Shown: positions 1 through 13,289 of the stretch, one piece after another
Numbering within the stretch: position 1 is the first letter of the stretch
Layout: each line of letters starts with the position of its first letter
Assembly: GCF_030445035.2 (NCBI RefSeq)
Contig: NC_080689.1
Coordinates: 22,163,278-22,227,277, forward strand
Direction of reading: 5' to 3'
From: Dasypus novemcinctus
Lineage: Eukaryota; Chordata; Mammalia; Cingulata; Dasypodidae
DNA length: 64,000 bases
Translations under genes and position numbers: made by a program
The notes under the pieces: generated by a model
What the model was told of the DNA's origin: nothing
The model's input: the letters and a program-made list of their open reading frames with translations, nothing else
The model's database searches: none

Positions 1-674
1 TAACATTTCCCCTGACACTACATTCAGATATTCTATGCTGTTAATTATGTTCAGAGACAGACCAATTTGGTTTCACTTTCCTTATTCCCAGCCTACATAT
101 ATTGATGTGCTCTCAACTCATCATCTCTTCCAATCTTTTTCACCTTCAGACCAACCAGTGATGGTTATATCTGTGAGTTCTTTTCCTTTATTCCAGCAGC
201 ACTCATCTCTAGGGCCTAACTGGTTACAGAGACATTCACTCAGTAACCATACCTCTCCATGTCATTGTTCCTAACCATTGAGTTGGCTCTGACCGTCAGG
301 AAGAATGAACTGCCTTAGAATTCTCCAGAGACTTCGAGTCCTGTCTGTGTCTACAGCAGCAGACATGACCGGTGTAACATTTACTTGATCTGATGATATG
401 TGGCCTATGGCTATGGCATCTGCTAGTTTGATTGATGCATTTATGTGCCTATTTTTTACCCTCCATCTAATTTCAGAGTGGAAAAGGAGAGAGATATCCT
501 TATCCTGTCATCTTAAAATGTAAAATCCCTAGAGTCTTTTCTTAGTGTTCTGTGATCAGATACTCTTTGCTGAGATAAAATGGTAAAAAGAATTGTCTAT
601 CTCTATAGTCAGTATTTTTTCCTGCAACATATTCATATATTTTACATCCTCTTGAAAATACAAACGCAGTGCAA
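1..674. other. Unique AT-rich DNA
   Basis: No repeat or coding signal recognised; a 79-codon ORF at 35-274 looks like chance. Confidence 0.6.
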
Positions 675-835
675 TAAGAATAATAGTAGCTAATATTTTA
701 GTGTGCTTACAATATACCAGCTACTTCCCTAAAGCTTTAAGTAAACCAGTGCATTTAATCCTCACAATCATAGATGCTATTTTTAGGATGGACTATTTTT
801 TAAGATTCAAAAAGTAGATAAGTTGAGCTTGTAAC
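675..835 (-). repeat. MIR SINE remnant
   Basis: Keeps the reverse-strand MIR signature: a stretch like 'aatagtagctaatattt', then the 'aatataccagctac' block, then 'catttaatcctcacaatcat' (the MIR core/3' block). Heavily diverged, no target duplication visible. Confidence 0.7.
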
Positions 836-1539
836 AATATAACAGAATTTTATTGGCCCAACAACACAACCTGGTCAGATTTATGATTTAATTTTTATTA
901 GTGCTAAATTACCCCACCCCAGATGAAGTGGTGGGGTAAATAACAGCTCTACTTCTCTTGATTCTTATAAGGAAACATGCCAATAAGTAATTATTAGACT
1001 TGGGAGTAGAGAGACAAGGGCCGAGCTAGTTCTTTTGTAATTGTCAGCAACCTGGGGGATTCGAATTGAACTGATAGGACAAGAGCATGGTAGGGTGGGT
1101 TTCAGCTTTATCAGAAAAAGCCTTGAGGGAGGTCTCATCGTGACCTCCTTGATGAGAAAAAGTCAAACAACTGAAAAAGAGCCCAGACTAGCATATTTCT
1201 GGTCCAATATGACTAACATCTGATTCTCAATGGATATATCCCAATGATCTCATTGTGATAATCTGCTTCCTTAGCTTGAGGAACCAGCATTGAGGAAAGA
1301 AGAGATTAAGGCCATTACCATGTACACCTTTTAATTTTTTTTTTCGGTTATTCCCTGAACACAATACAGAGACCTCCCCTGTTTATAATTAGATGCCTTG
1401 TGATTACAAGGGCTTATTTTGGTTGAGACATTCAAGTGGTCCAGAAAAAATTTTAATTGGCTGTCTGTGTATTAAATTAGTCTAAAGGAATTTGACAATA
1501 TTTATTTTCTACATTATTTTTAATACCAAGTTCATGCTT
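836..1539. other. Unique AT-rich DNA
   Basis: Nothing recognised apart from a short T run near 1335. Confidence 0.55.
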
Positions 1540-1606
1540 ATTCATAAGGTCCTTAGCACAGTAACTGCTATATAGTAGAAAATCAATAAATGTATTTGAT
1601 TGAATA
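1540..1606 (+). repeat. L2/MIR 3'-end fragment
   Basis: The string 'ccttagcacagtaactgc' followed by 'agtagaaaatcaataaatg' is the typical CR1-like tail shared by L2 and MIR (lowest-cost match: L2). Confidence 0.5.
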
Positions 1607-1774
1607 TAAATTCTAGCATGGCTTAATTTAAACTATTACCCTCTTAGCAATTCTCTGCCTGTTCTGAATATTGAGACATGAAAGTATAATACTTATCATT
1701 ATATGACTAAAGAAAAGAAAACCCATTGAAAAATTACAAATAGTGCCTTATCCTTCTCATTATATAATGTATGG

Positions 1775-1925
1775 AGTGCTTAGGATAATGAGCCTTAGAG
1801 TCAGACTGCTCCATGTTTGAATTCCAGATCTATCATTCCTTGTTGCAAGATTTTGGGTAAGTTATTCAAATTCCTTAAGTTTCATTTTCTTTACCTTTAA
1901 AGGGAGATTAATAATAATGATCTCT
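1775..1925 (+). repeat. MIR SINE remnant
   Basis: Sense MIR core: 'gagtcagactgc', then a 'gggtaagttattcaaattcc' block, then a 'taataataatga' 3' segment. Several short indels; an ancient copy. Confidence 0.7.
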
Positions 1926-2124
1926 AAGAATTTTAGAAGAATCCATAGAGAAAAATTAATTAAAACACCCTTCCTTGAGGTCTCACATTTATAAAGGAAA
2001 AAGAGAAATGTAAACTGAATACAGAACTTGAAGTTCAAAACTTTGGACAGTGTAGTTTGGAAACAGATTCCCTGACATTTCGCCATTGCCTTCTTGCTTT
2101 TTATTGAGCTAAACACATTTTTTT

Positions 2125-2440
2125 CTTTTTATTTTAATAGAGAAGTTGTGAGCTTACAAAACAATCATGCATAGTCTTGCAGAATTCCCATACATCACCT
2201 CTCTGTCAACACCTTACATTGTTGTGGAACATTTGTTATAGATTATTTAAGAACATGATCAGACTAGGACCACTAACTATGGTCCATAGCATACACTTAG
2301 GAATTTTTCTCCACCCATCTGCATTATTATCACTAAGTATTAGTATTGTACAATTATTATGGTTCATGAGAGAACACTCTTATATTTGTATGAAAGGCAC
2401 CTCCATAAGGTCTATTGATGCACCTTAAATTTCATAATCT
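2125..2440 (-). repeat. Xenarthran L1 3'-UTR unit, solitary copy
   Basis: Related to the repeated block in the 3' UTR of the two large antisense L1 elements further right: it shares 'agaagttgtgagcttac', 'aaaacaatcatgcatag', a 'cacctctctgtcaacacc' stretch and a 'cattgttgtggaacatttg' stretch in the same order. It is a 5'-truncated L1 tail lying antisense. Confidence 0.6.
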
Positions 2441-3399
2441 ATGATGCCATCCTTGTAGGATCACCTATTTCAGCAACAAAAATAGCTCATTGCTCCTCTT
2501 AACAACACATATATGAGTTAAATATAGTTATATTCTTGTAATGACCAAGATATTAAGCAAATATTTATTTATAAGGGGAGTGAGCAATAAAATAGATTAG
2601 ACAAATATAGCATTTCTCAACTCTTGATATCAAGATAAAATACCCTCAGTCTGAGATATGATGTACAATGTATAAGGTGTGCTGAACTTCTGTTGGATTA
2701 TGAATTTGTTGCTCCTATTTTAGAAGTTACCAGATCCTTGTGTCCAACAACATATGAGATAGATATTTAATATGTCAAGTACTAGAGCACTTATCTGTGA
2801 CCTGATCTCGGTCTTTCCAAATCTCAGTTTCCTACTTCTGACATTAGAAATGGAATCTATGCAGCATCTCTCATCCACTTTGCCCAAGATTTCTGCAATG
2901 AAAGTGTAAATTTACTAATAATTGGCATATTGGTTGTTAAGAAAAAAATCATTATGGATTATGATGTGTCTTACAGCTTTATCCTATCTTTCAATGCAAA
3001 CTTTAGAAATGATAAAAACAAAAAGAAACATCTGCTCATGAGTTTATGATGCTATATAATCAATCATTCCTCCATAGTACATTCTAAACCCAAACATGTT
3101 ACATTATCTCAAGAACATCACTTCCCATATTACTCTGGGTAAAGTAATCATCATAATATTCTTTAAAGAGTTCTCTAATCAAAATTAAACTTAATACTGG
3201 ACATATGGGACATGCTCAATTAATAGTGGCTGAGTTTTTATTATTTGTTGATTAGGATCATGTAGCATTAAACAGAGACGTCGTTCTTTTCAAGCAAAAG
3301 CTAAGGATATTGATAATCTCCTCCCACTGTCCAATAAAAGTACTACCACCACCACCCCTCAAAAAAAAAAAGGAAAATAAAACTAGACAAGTCACATAC
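2441..3399. other. Unique AT-rich DNA
   Basis: Only an A11 run at 3361-3371 stands out. Confidence 0.55.
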
Positions 3400-3570
3400 A
3401 AGTTCAAAGTCAAGCTTTGCCACTTATCACCTCTCATTTATAATGTATAAGTTTCTTAAGTAGTTTAAGGTTCAGTTTCCTCATCTGTACCTGTATGTCA
3501 GATGTATGAGAGGACTACATTTGATATATTTGAGAAGATATCAAAGTGCTTTAGAAACACAAAGCACCTA
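3400..3570 (+). repeat. MIR SINE remnant
   Basis: Contains 'gctttgccacttatcacc', 'ggttcagtttcctcatctgt' and 'tcaaagtgctttag' in MIR order. Confidence 0.7.
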
Positions 3571-5879
3571 ATAAAACCAGTTTGAGAAAAAAAAATCATC
3601 TTGACCTTCTCCCTTCTCCTATAGTCTTACAGAACTGGTAAAAATACTTCTATAACTATTCAGGTTCCTTTTCATCTTAAGTCAAAATAATTCTTTTTGA
3701 TATTGCTAAGGTGGGAGATATCCAAATGAGATGAGCCTAGCTTACAATTTAATCCAAGATTGTGGTGCCTGCAATGAACTAAAAAAGTAACAGTACCCCT
3801 GACTCCCTGGTGGCCAATGAGAGCTAAATTCATTTGAGGTGTTCCACTTCTGCACATGAGTAATGATGAATCCACTGGAGGTAGACAAGTAGACAAATAC
3901 ACTGAGATCATAGGAAGAGAGAATATTACTGACTTTCAGAGAATTTCAGAAATACTGGTTAATAATGCCTGACTAATGAATTCTATTATTTCTATTATAT
4001 TACACCAAAATAAATGAGAAATCATATTATCCTGTGTATTTTCTTATTGGGATAAAAAGATGTTGGGACATACAAAAGCTGCCATGGACTTCTGGATATT
4101 AAAGCAGGAATTGTTTGTAAGATCCCATTCAAATGGTCTGATTGGACTCACCTGTCTTTGAAAGCTTAAGGTGAAAGAGGAATCACAGACAAGGGAGAGG
4201 CCACAATAGGATCTTGGGCATTGAATGAACGAGAAGATCTGCACTAGTTTTGACAATTCAAGTCCAAGAACAGACATCAAGTATCCAATATTTGGGCTTT
4301 GGAGGGCAGGAGCAAAACCGTATCACTAAATAAAAGTTTTAGCAGTTTCTACAAATTCTGGCAGGAAGTGGCTGGGGAGGAAAACAGTGACTTCAGGCCA
4401 GTAACTAATATTGGCTCCTTTAAATATTGGGTATCAGCAGGTCGGACAAAGTAGCACCATCAGCAAGAACAGTGACCTCATTAGTGAGAATCAGTAGCTG
4501 TGACTGCTTTTGGTGAGGGAATGGGCAAAAGGTTCACAAATAGGAATGAAGAAAAGAGTTGATTTCCAACAGTAGACAAGAAAAGGAGTCCCTAGAATAT
4601 AGGTGAGATAATCTATGAGGACTTCTAAAACTTGTGAGAAGGAATGTGACTGGGGTTGAACTTCTCAAGGAGCATGTAACCATATAAATGCCATTTGGTA
4701 CTCATTCTTTTCATTCTTTTTTCTCAAACCTATATCTCATCCCTAGAACAACATTCAAAAAAATTAAATATAATAAATTCTAAATGTGCCACATGATCCT
4801 TGAGGTTATACATGGATGTTCAAAATGAGTAGGCATTCCCAGCTGTTAATTATCTATTGATTTGTAGTATCAGTAAGATGAGAGAGAAAAATATAAGACA
4901 GTATACTCATAAAGGAGGAAAAATATAAAGGGGACTTTTAAATTATTATATTTTGACCTCAATTCCACATCCCGTGTTTTAAAAGACTCTTAATACTGAA
5001 TTTTACTTAAAAAATATTAAATTAAAGCTAGCAACCACCCTGCCAGAAACACAATTGACTTGTTTGACATGCCACAAGTCTTGCTCTTTAATGTCCACCA
5101 AATAGCAAAATTTAAAGTGAGGAAGTAACTGACACGGCTTTTACAGTATGCTCTCAATATACATTTTTAGCACAAAATCAATTTTTGTAAAACGGATTTT
5201 CTTCTCCTTTTGCAGAAATTAAAGTTCAGAAAATTGTCAGTTATTTTGAAGTTTCATAAAAGCCAATGCCTAGTACCCTCTACAATAGAAAAGACAGGTT
5301 TTCCCCAAACTCAAAGCAAGCTAAACAGATTTTGCTCCAATATGTTCACGTTAGACAGCATACTTGAATTGTGAGTTACTTATGATGTACCTTTTCTCTT
5401 TAGACAAAATTTTACTAATGACATTGACCACTTTTATTAATGTTCTCATGTATATTATGTAGTATGTCTGTTGCTTTTGAGATTTAGTTTGAAAAAAACA
5501 GAAAACCAATCCCAGAGAATAAGAGATCATGAACTGAAAAAAAAAAATCTGTTAAAAAAATATTTGCTAATTTATTCCTCATTTAAAACAAAACAAAAAC
5601 TGTGAGTTGGGGGAAGGAATAAAGCAGATCATAGGATGCAACTAAAAAATAGTCCCCAACCTGAAAGATCACAGCCTGAGACCTTATGTATTATACTTGG
5701 GTAACATGAAAGATGGAGAAACCAAATTATGGCTCAGGATACCATGCAGGTCCCTAACAAATCCTATGAACTGATGCAGATACCAGCAATAGTTTGAATT
5801 TATGGCTGGAGTTTTAAGTTTTTTAATCCTTTGAACTTTGGTTTCCTGTTAGCTAGCATAGTGTTTAAATGTTTATGTC
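3571..5879. other. Unique DNA, no gene seen
   Basis: Chance ORFs (3672-3911 and 4044-4280 on the minus strand) lack any known motif. The 4.05-4.70 kb part is somewhat GC-richer and could hide an old LTR I do not recognise. Confidence 0.5.
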
Positions 5880-6060
5880 TTATAATTAAATCCATGTTCT
5901 GAATTTTATTAGTTGTGAGTCCTCAACTCTTTAAAGTTTCACTTTCCTGTTCTTTAAATTAGGAGTAATTTATTAAAGTAAATCAATCTCACAGGGTTGT
6001 CAAAAGCATTAAATAAGTTACATAGTGTAAAGTGCTTAGCACAGCTGCTCATATTTATTC
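5880..6060 (+). repeat. MIR SINE remnant
   Basis: Contains 'tttcactttcctgttcttta', 'ctcacagggttgtcaaaagc', 'attaaataagtta' and 'aaagtgcttagcacagc', the 3' half of MIR. Confidence 0.75.
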
Positions 6061-6426
6061 AACTTTCAGTAAGTGTGAGCAATAAGTGTGGCATAGCAGA
6101 GGCAGGAGTCCTGACACACTGACTCTGTGCCTGGTGGGCATATCTCACCACCCTGCACCCAGTTCACAAGGGAAGGGTTTCCCATCTACTATTCCAGGAT
6201 AGACTAGTGATCTTGCTAAATAAAAAAGGAAATCTAGAAGGAAGAAATTCAGGTTTTCTTTATCTTTTTAAATTTTATTTTATTTGGGATAAAAGGAAAG
6301 ATTGGATGAATGATGTTGGCTTTGGATGTATTCAGTTGGCAGTTGTAGCATGTGAGAATAAAGATATATGGGCTCCTAAACTGAATGTCCTGTTCCCCAC
6401 CCCCATGGCTCCCTTGTCTGTTTGCT

Positions 6427-6592
6427 TGTTGTTGTTTTTTCTTGTTGTTTTTTTCTAATTGTTTGAGGTTGTTGTCTGCTCATTGCCTGTTTTTTCTTTA
6501 GGAGGCATGGGGAACTGAAACCAAGCACCTCCCATGTGTGAGACAGGCATTCAACACGGTCAGCTGCTTGAGCCACATCTGCTTCCTGATCA
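6427..6592 (-). repeat. DAS SINE (short type), antisense
   Basis: The reverse complement has a tRNA-like head: aggaagcagatgtggctcaa (A-box region), then a B-box-like region followed by 'tgcctcctaaag', and a tail of simple AAC/AAAC-rich repeats (the plus-strand 'ttgttgttttttcttgttg'). It abuts a second copy on the right. DAS SINEs are xenarthran tRNA-derived retroposons copied by L1. Confidence 0.75.
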
Positions 6593-6593
6593 T

Positions 6594-6768
6594 TTTTGTT
6601 TTTTCGCTTGTTGTCTACTCATTGTTTGCTCATTTTCTGTTTGTAGCTTTTGCCTGATGTCTGCTCATTGTTCGTTTGCTTTCTTTAGGAGGCACCAGGA
6701 ACCGAACCCAGGCCCTTTCATGTGGGAGGCAGGTGCTCAACTGGTTAAGCCACATTCACTTCCCTGAA
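6594..6768 (-). repeat. DAS SINE (short type), antisense, second copy
   Basis: Same family and orientation as its left neighbour. The reverse complement reads 'agggaagtgaatgtggctta' at the head, a B-box 'gggttcggttcc' region, then 'ggtgcctcctaaagaaag' and a degenerate AAC-rich tail. Two head-to-tail copies suggest either a dimeric insertion or one SINE landing in the tail of another. Confidence 0.75.
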
Positions 6769-7587
6769 TGTTTTAAAAGAGTTTAATCACTGGAAAAAAT
6801 GTTCTATGACAACAACAGATTAACAATGAGCAATAAAAAGTAAGAGCAATGTAGACAATTTTTTTTCAGTTGATAAATTGATTTTCCCAAGTATTATCTA
6901 ATTTAATCCCTGTACTCTCCAATTTAAATATTATTGTGCTTATTCACCAGATAAGAAAAGTATGATTTTAAAAAGTTCAATTGCCTTGTTCAACTAATAG
7001 ATAGTTATTCTAACTTCAAGTTCAAAACTTTCCACATAAACATACACATAGGTTTATATAACCTATATATTACCAATGTATTGAATGTATATACTGAATA
7101 TACTCTGGTAAATATGATAAATCGATTTGGGACTAGGTAAATGGGACTGTTGTAGGGAAAAAAAAGGATTCAAGCACACAGGTTGAACTTGATGAAAATG
7201 AAAAATAGTTAATTGTTCTAGCTTGCTTTGTTAAAATGATTTATAAAACTTCTGATATTTGATTCAGATATCTGATCATATTGAAGCAAATGGTGTATTT
7301 ATTAAATTCATTTTATTTACATGTAACTTTTTCTAAGAAAATAAGCAATGTTCCCAACTGAATTCATTAATTCCAAATTGAATTAAAATAATTTCTTGCC
7401 TTTCTTTTATAGAAGAAGTGACTGGGGTTTTCTTTCCTCTCAAACACAAACTAAGAATTTTTTTTTTCCTGGATTGGTTATATGTGTAATGACAGGCTTT
7501 GAACATACTTCTGAAAACATCTAAAAATAATGTTTTGACCTTAAATCCAAAAAATGTAGTTCTAAGATGTAATATGAAATAAAATTA
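6769..7587. other. AT-rich DNA, nothing recognised
   Basis: Low-complexity TA-rich segments only. Confidence 0.55.
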
Positions 7588-7800
7588 TAATTGCTGAGTA
7601 CTAATACATCAGTGGTACTTTCACATATCTTACCTCATTTAATACTAACAACCCCACAATTTAACAACTATTTTCCCCATTTGAAAATGAGGAAATCAAT
7701 TCATGGATAAGTTATTCAACAAACGTAAGTTCACACAACTAGCAAATGACAACTTAGGGTTAAATTCCCTATCTTACTAACTTCGAAGACCATGTTTTTT
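7588..7800 (-). repeat. MIR SINE remnant
   Basis: Near full-length reverse MIR: 'ttacctcatttaatactaac', 'ccccatttgaaaatgagg', 'gttcacacaactagcaaatg', and a final 'aagaccatgtttttt'. Confidence 0.8.
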
Positions 7801-7999
7801 CAATTATAATAAATTACTAGCTTACTTTCTATTTGGAAGTGTAACCATTTTAACAAACCAAACAGATGATGGGTCAATATTCTCACATGGCCACTTCTCT
7901 ATCCTTTCTGGGTTTCCCACTCTCTGTAATTTTAGCTTTTCGAGGATTTCTAAGCTGTTGCTATTCAATATTACAACCCATTATGCAGCTAGAGAGAAA

Positions 8000-8165
8000 A
8001 CTCACTTAAGTTAAATTCTGTCTCTACCACATATAGCTCAGTGACCTTAGAAAAGTTTCTTGATTTCACTGAGCTTCTGTACATAGGCCTATAAATTACA
8101 GATAATTACCACTTAAATATTGAAAGAAGAAAATAAGATTATATATGCAAAATATATGTCACAAA
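8000..8165 (+). repeat. MIR SINE remnant
   Basis: Sense core 'attctgtctctaccacata', 'agctcagtgaccttagaaaa' and 'ttgatttcactgagcttc', then a decayed 3' half. Confidence 0.65.
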
Positions 8166-9279
8166 ATATTTTATCACCCCTATACAACCCTGAACTTCTT
8201 TTAGAGAAATAGTTTGCTTCCCATTAATTGGACAAAGTAAGTTTGGATTTTATTTTTCAGTAAGAAACCAAGGAAGAATTTAGGAGTAAACAAAAAACCA
8301 TTAAACTAAACTGCTAAACAGACTAACCAGAAAAAAACAAAAAACAAAAAACAAATCACACGCAAAAAAATTGAAAAAATCTAGAGAATGCTGCACTCTG
8401 GTTCTAAATTATACTTAAACACTCCATTAATTATATTAGAATATCTTACATGGAACTTGACATGGAGCTTCTTTCCTTATTTCAATCTTATCTCCAATGG
8501 ATGTTCTTTTGAGGTAATCAGAGTTCCTATCTGAAGAGAATTAGTTTATCACCATACCAGTTCTTGCAAAATATTTAGTTCTTACCATACCCTACTTCTA
8601 AAGGTGATCTCAAATGAAAATGTTCAGACTGTCCCTTTCCAGGAACTACTACCGAGTAGCTTGGTGATTTTTAGAACCTGACTTTCTTTTTCCCTCCCTT
8701 TTTCTCCCCCAGCCCTCATGTGATATGGTAAGTGTGGGATTACTAAACCCTAATACTGGCCTTCAAGGAACTAGGAACACTTCAGGGAGACAAGAGTGCA
8801 AATAGACAATTTCAATATATTATAATTAGAACCACTACTGAAGTAATACAAACAAATCTGAGATTTAGTACTAGAGCACTTTGCCCACTCTTGGTTTTCA
8901 CACAAAGCTTTGCTCCAGAGATAAGAGCCAAGCTGAGACTAGGAGGTGCAGATAATGAGCCAATCAAATAAGGAGAACAAAGGGTTTACCAGACAGACAG
9001 AAAAGCAACAGGCAAAGGTGGGATTTGAATAGCACCAGAAATCTGGGACTACACAAAGCATCAAAACCTGAGATAAGGTCTATTCTTTTGGTCTTTGGCA
9101 TTCAGGACAAATATTACCTATCTTTTTCTGATGTTATCCCCCCATGGCTAGCTTAAACATAAATTCTATTGAGCACTTTTGGATGAAACAAAATAAACTT
9201 ACATAAAGACATTTAGAAAATAGAAAAGGAGGGAAATAATTTTGTACAGTCAACATAACCCTGAAAACAAAACCAGAAA
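8166..9279. other. Unique DNA with an A-rich low-complexity patch
   Basis: An A/C-rich patch at 8330-8385; no gene or repeat family recognised. Confidence 0.5.
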
Positions 9280-9909
9280 AAAAAATTAGAGGAAAAATAA
9301 GATACAAAAGAATATCCCTCTAGAACATAAGCATAAAAACAAAATTTTTTAGTAAATCAAATACAGAGATATATGAAAAGAATAATAAAATCATGGCCAA
9401 GTGTGCTTTATCCCAAGAATGTAAGGTTGGTTTAACTTATAAAAATCAATGAAAGCTAATCACAATAACAGAATAAAGAAGAAAAATATATAATTATTTT
9501 TGTAGATGCAGAAAATGCTTTTGAAAAAATTTAACATTCCTTCAAGATAAAAAATCTTAACAATTTGACAAGAGTATAGAATTTCCTCAAACTGATGAAA
9601 ACTTATTTAAAAAACACAATTAAGGTCATAATAGCTCATGGTAAAATGCTATTATGTTTTGAGCGGAACTAAGTCACGGAGTTCAACTCTCACCACTTCT
9701 ATTCATTCTTGAAATCACAGAAGTCTCATCAGCAACAAAAGAAATAAAAAGCATATTGATTGTAAAGGAAGAAGTAAAACAATCATTCACAGGCAATATT
9801 ACTGAATATATAGCAAACCCTATGGATTATATGAAAAGATATTTTTATTAGAACTGAGAACTGAATTTCACAAGGTTAACATAAAAACTCAACTGATTTC
9901 TATTTCTAG
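9280..9909 (+). mobile_element. Old L1 ORF2 fragment (sense)
   Basis: Degenerate L1 reverse-transcriptase region. Recognisable nucleotide blocks include 'tttatcccaagaatgtaag', 'gatgcagaaaatgcttttg' and 'actctcaccacttctattca', in ORF2 order. The reading frames are broken by many stops. The fragment is cut at 9910 by an LTR, and its downstream part is missing or scrambled. Confidence 0.8.
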
Positions 9910-10420
9910 GCCTCTCTGGGCAGGCACTTTTGGCCTGGTGATGTCTGTCAAGGGTCAGGCTTCATCTTTCCTCTTAAGGCTCTGAGGGTCCAGCTTCTTC
10001 CAATCTCAGCTGTAGGCTGTGACTCTTCCCAGGGCTAGTTTCTTTGCTGGCTTAGCTGCTCTGTTCTTTTCACAAGGGCAACTGTAAACTAACAGGCAAA
10101 TGGCTCATCTCTCTTCCTGGGGCCTCTGCGGTGTGTATGGAGCTGTCTCTCTTCCTCTATGTATCTTTTCTGTGTACCTACTTTTGTGTATCTCTTTCCC
10201 AGCTTCTTGATTGAATGTCCATTTATATAGCCCACAAAGGGGGTGGGGACTCAAATTGAGCCTCCCTAATGATGTGGTCCTAATATTAACATAATTTAAT
10301 CAAAGACATCTCAACGGAATCTAATACAATCACAGGGTTTCATGCCCAGAGGAAAAGACCAGTTTACAAACATAATCTATATCTTTTTTTGGAATTCATA
10401 AAGAATATCAAGCTGCTACA
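9910..10420 (-). mobile_element. ERVL/MaLR-type LTR, antisense, end-truncated (family X)
   Basis: Same family as the copies at 52.8 and 61.3 kb. On the minus strand it begins TGTAGCAGCTTGATATTC and shares the 'actggtcttttcctctgg' and 'gagatgagccatttgcc' blocks. The last part of the LTR, carrying AATAAA and the TAATACA end, is missing here. It interrupts an L1 ORF2 fragment, so it is younger than that L1. Confidence 0.65.
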
Positions 10421-10439
10421 GCAACCACCATGGTTAAGA

Positions 10440-10690
10440 TAAGAACAGCTGCCTATCACCACAAGGATCCCTCAGCCAACTTATATAAACACACCTACCT
10501 CTCTTCCCATTCCTAAACATTTACAACCACTAATCTTTTCTTCATCTTTGTAATTTTGTTATTTCAAGTAGGTCATATAAATGGAATAATAAATTATTTA
10601 AACTTGAGGTTGTCTTGTTTTCACTCTGCATAAGTTTCTTGAGATCTATCCATGTAGTTGCATGCATCAATGGTTTGTATAACCAAAAGA
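10440..10690 (-). mobile_element. L1M 3'-UTR fragment, antisense
   Basis: Blocks such as 'ggtcatataaatggaataat' and 'gagatctatccatgtagttg' are the reverse of the L1M 3' UTR. Confidence 0.65.
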
Positions 10691-13289
10691 TCTTCTCTGG
10701 GTATGGATAATTTCCACACTACAAATCACAATCTTATATTTCTAATCAGATAAAGATTAAAATGTTGCTGGATGAAGAGTGGTATATCAGTGGACAGTTA
10801 CGTCAGGGAACAGAAATAAAATTCCGTAATTACTTAATTAACTAGCAGAAAATTGTTTATTGGGTTACTAAGATTTTAATTCATACGGCAACAGGAGATT
10901 TAAAGATGACCAAGTACAAGGTCTGAGAGGATTTAAACAAATTTAGCTGAAGATACAATTGTTCTGAGGAGGAAGGAGATCCTTTTGAAATTGGATCAAT
11001 ACACAGACTATGATAGGTGGTGGGTCTTGAGAGGATGCCCCTAGAATATGATCTGACCTATTTTTGATAATCTAGAAAGAATAATACAAATGGTTTTGAG
11101 GATGCACTTTGAGGTAATTGAAGGTACTGTTGACCTCTATGTTCCATGAAATAATCATATAAAGACCTCGCTATTTAGAAAAGTTTTAAACTCATTGTCA
11201 ACAATACTAAGACATCCTCTTATCTTTTAGAAATCATTTTGGGTAATTTTTTACCATCAACAATTTTCCCTTAGGCAGTAATGTCATGGCAAAACCTGTC
11301 AAATCATGAACTACACTCTTAAAATACTGAAGCTTTCCCTCAGAAATTTAGCTAATGTGTAGAATCCATTTTAGAACTATCCAAATCAATGTAACTTAGA
11401 AGGATTAAAGTATTAGCTTTATGTAGACTCAGAACAAAAGTTTATATCCTCTGAGTTCTGAATTAAAACCTGAAAGAAAATAAGATAGACCCTTGGTAAA
11501 GCTTTGAGTCATTACTGACCAAGTATTTAATAAATATTCTTGGATGAGGGCAAATAAATATTGACTGTATTTATAAAGTAGGGCACCAAAGAATGCCAAA
11601 CACATCTATCACAGTGAAGCATTTAGAAGAAGCAAATGAATAATGATTAGGTACTACAAAAAAGTACAGGATATTTATTTTAGTAATTGTTTTCAAATCT
11701 TGGAAACACTTATAGCCTTGCCCACTTGACATTTTTCTAGGTAGAACTTGAGTATTACAAGGAGTAGTACCAGGGATGATTAGTTCCAAAGGCACTATAG
11801 GTCTGTTGCCTCTTCATCTTTCAGCTTTAATATGTTACTGAGAAATCTTAGGTAATGGTTTAGAAATGTCAATCTGAACTCTAAGAGGCTCTACTTCTAT
11901 TATTCTACCAATATAGTAGATTCATTTGCACATGAATATTCTGGAACTTTACATAATCTTCAATTACTTCTCAATTAAGTTTTGAACAATATGTACTATA
12001 GGGTCACAAATATCTTAATCAACTATAAAATGATCTTATGTTGTAAATTTTCTGGGAACAGTAAACAAAATCGTTTAGCTAAACATTTTGTTTGACAGCT
12101 TTAGTTATACAGTAAATCTTTATAGAATCTGATTTATAAATCTGATAGTCTAGTTGTTTGAAGAGAAAGGAGTGCTCTGGTGAAAGTGGTCACAAAGGGA
12201 CAGTTAGAGGTTGACACATAGGGAAGGATTTGGAAATGCTAAAATTTCACACTACAATAATAAAATATACTTCAAGGGATCTGCTCTTCTATAGTAGGGT
12301 GATTTATGATGAAATAGTGACACTCATATATATAAGAAAATCTCAATTTATTTCAGTTTTTCTCAGAAATTCAAGGGATAGAGAGTTACAGGTGCTAAAG
12401 TCTTGATTTCTGAATCACTGGGTAGATTTGTGAGCATAAACAGATTTTTGCATGCTAATATTGATATTTGCTCTATCACTGACAATTTTGTATACAATGT
12501 TTAAAATTAAACTTACTAATAGGCACTCATATCTTAGAGGATGGATGACCTTTACGTCAGTTTCTATTAGGGATCAATTTTTATATCAGAGAGGTCAGAC
12601 ATATATCTTAAATTACTCTTTTTCAGTTTTTCTAGGTACGTTTAAAATGTTTAGCTATATGATAGTGATTCAATGGATCGAGTTTTTGTGATGTTCCCTA
12701 TTTTAGGTCTCAGTTCATTTATAAAAAGAGAGGATAGACATCACTTTATTTAAGCTGTTGGGTCTAACAAAGCTTTGCTTGAAAATATCTTGAAGTGAAT
12801 GAATAAAATCTCCTACGAATTTGTCCATTCCTTGTTTAAAACCTTGAATTTTGCCTAATGAACTTGTAAAGGAAAAAAGATAAAACAATTGCCTTATATA
12901 GTTTTGCCATTTTTCCTTTTCTCGAATCCCTGTAGAGAGTTAAATGGTTGGAATTTTTAAACCATTTTTCATTTTCTACCCAGTAACTTTCAACCATTTA
13001 TTTCCATCTGAGAGACTTACACTTAGATGGATTAATTAATATAAGTCTTAGAATCCTAGTAAACATGTATAGAATAGGGTTTGAAATTCTGGGTAAACTT
13101 CTTTTCTATTTTCTTGGTTTTTTCCTTCTAAGTTCTTAAACAGCTCTATAAGGTATAATTTATATATCTTGACATTCATCCACTGTAAGCCTGCAATTCT
13201 ATGATTTTTCTAGAGAATTGTACAACTTTACCAAAGACCAGGTTTATAAAACTGTGACTCCCCTAAAATTTACCACATGCTCCATTGCA
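10691..13289. other. Unique DNA, no gene seen
   Basis: 2.6 kb with short chance ORFs (11571-11795 minus, 12452-12691 plus). It could contain very old repeat sequence beyond recognition by eye. Confidence 0.5.
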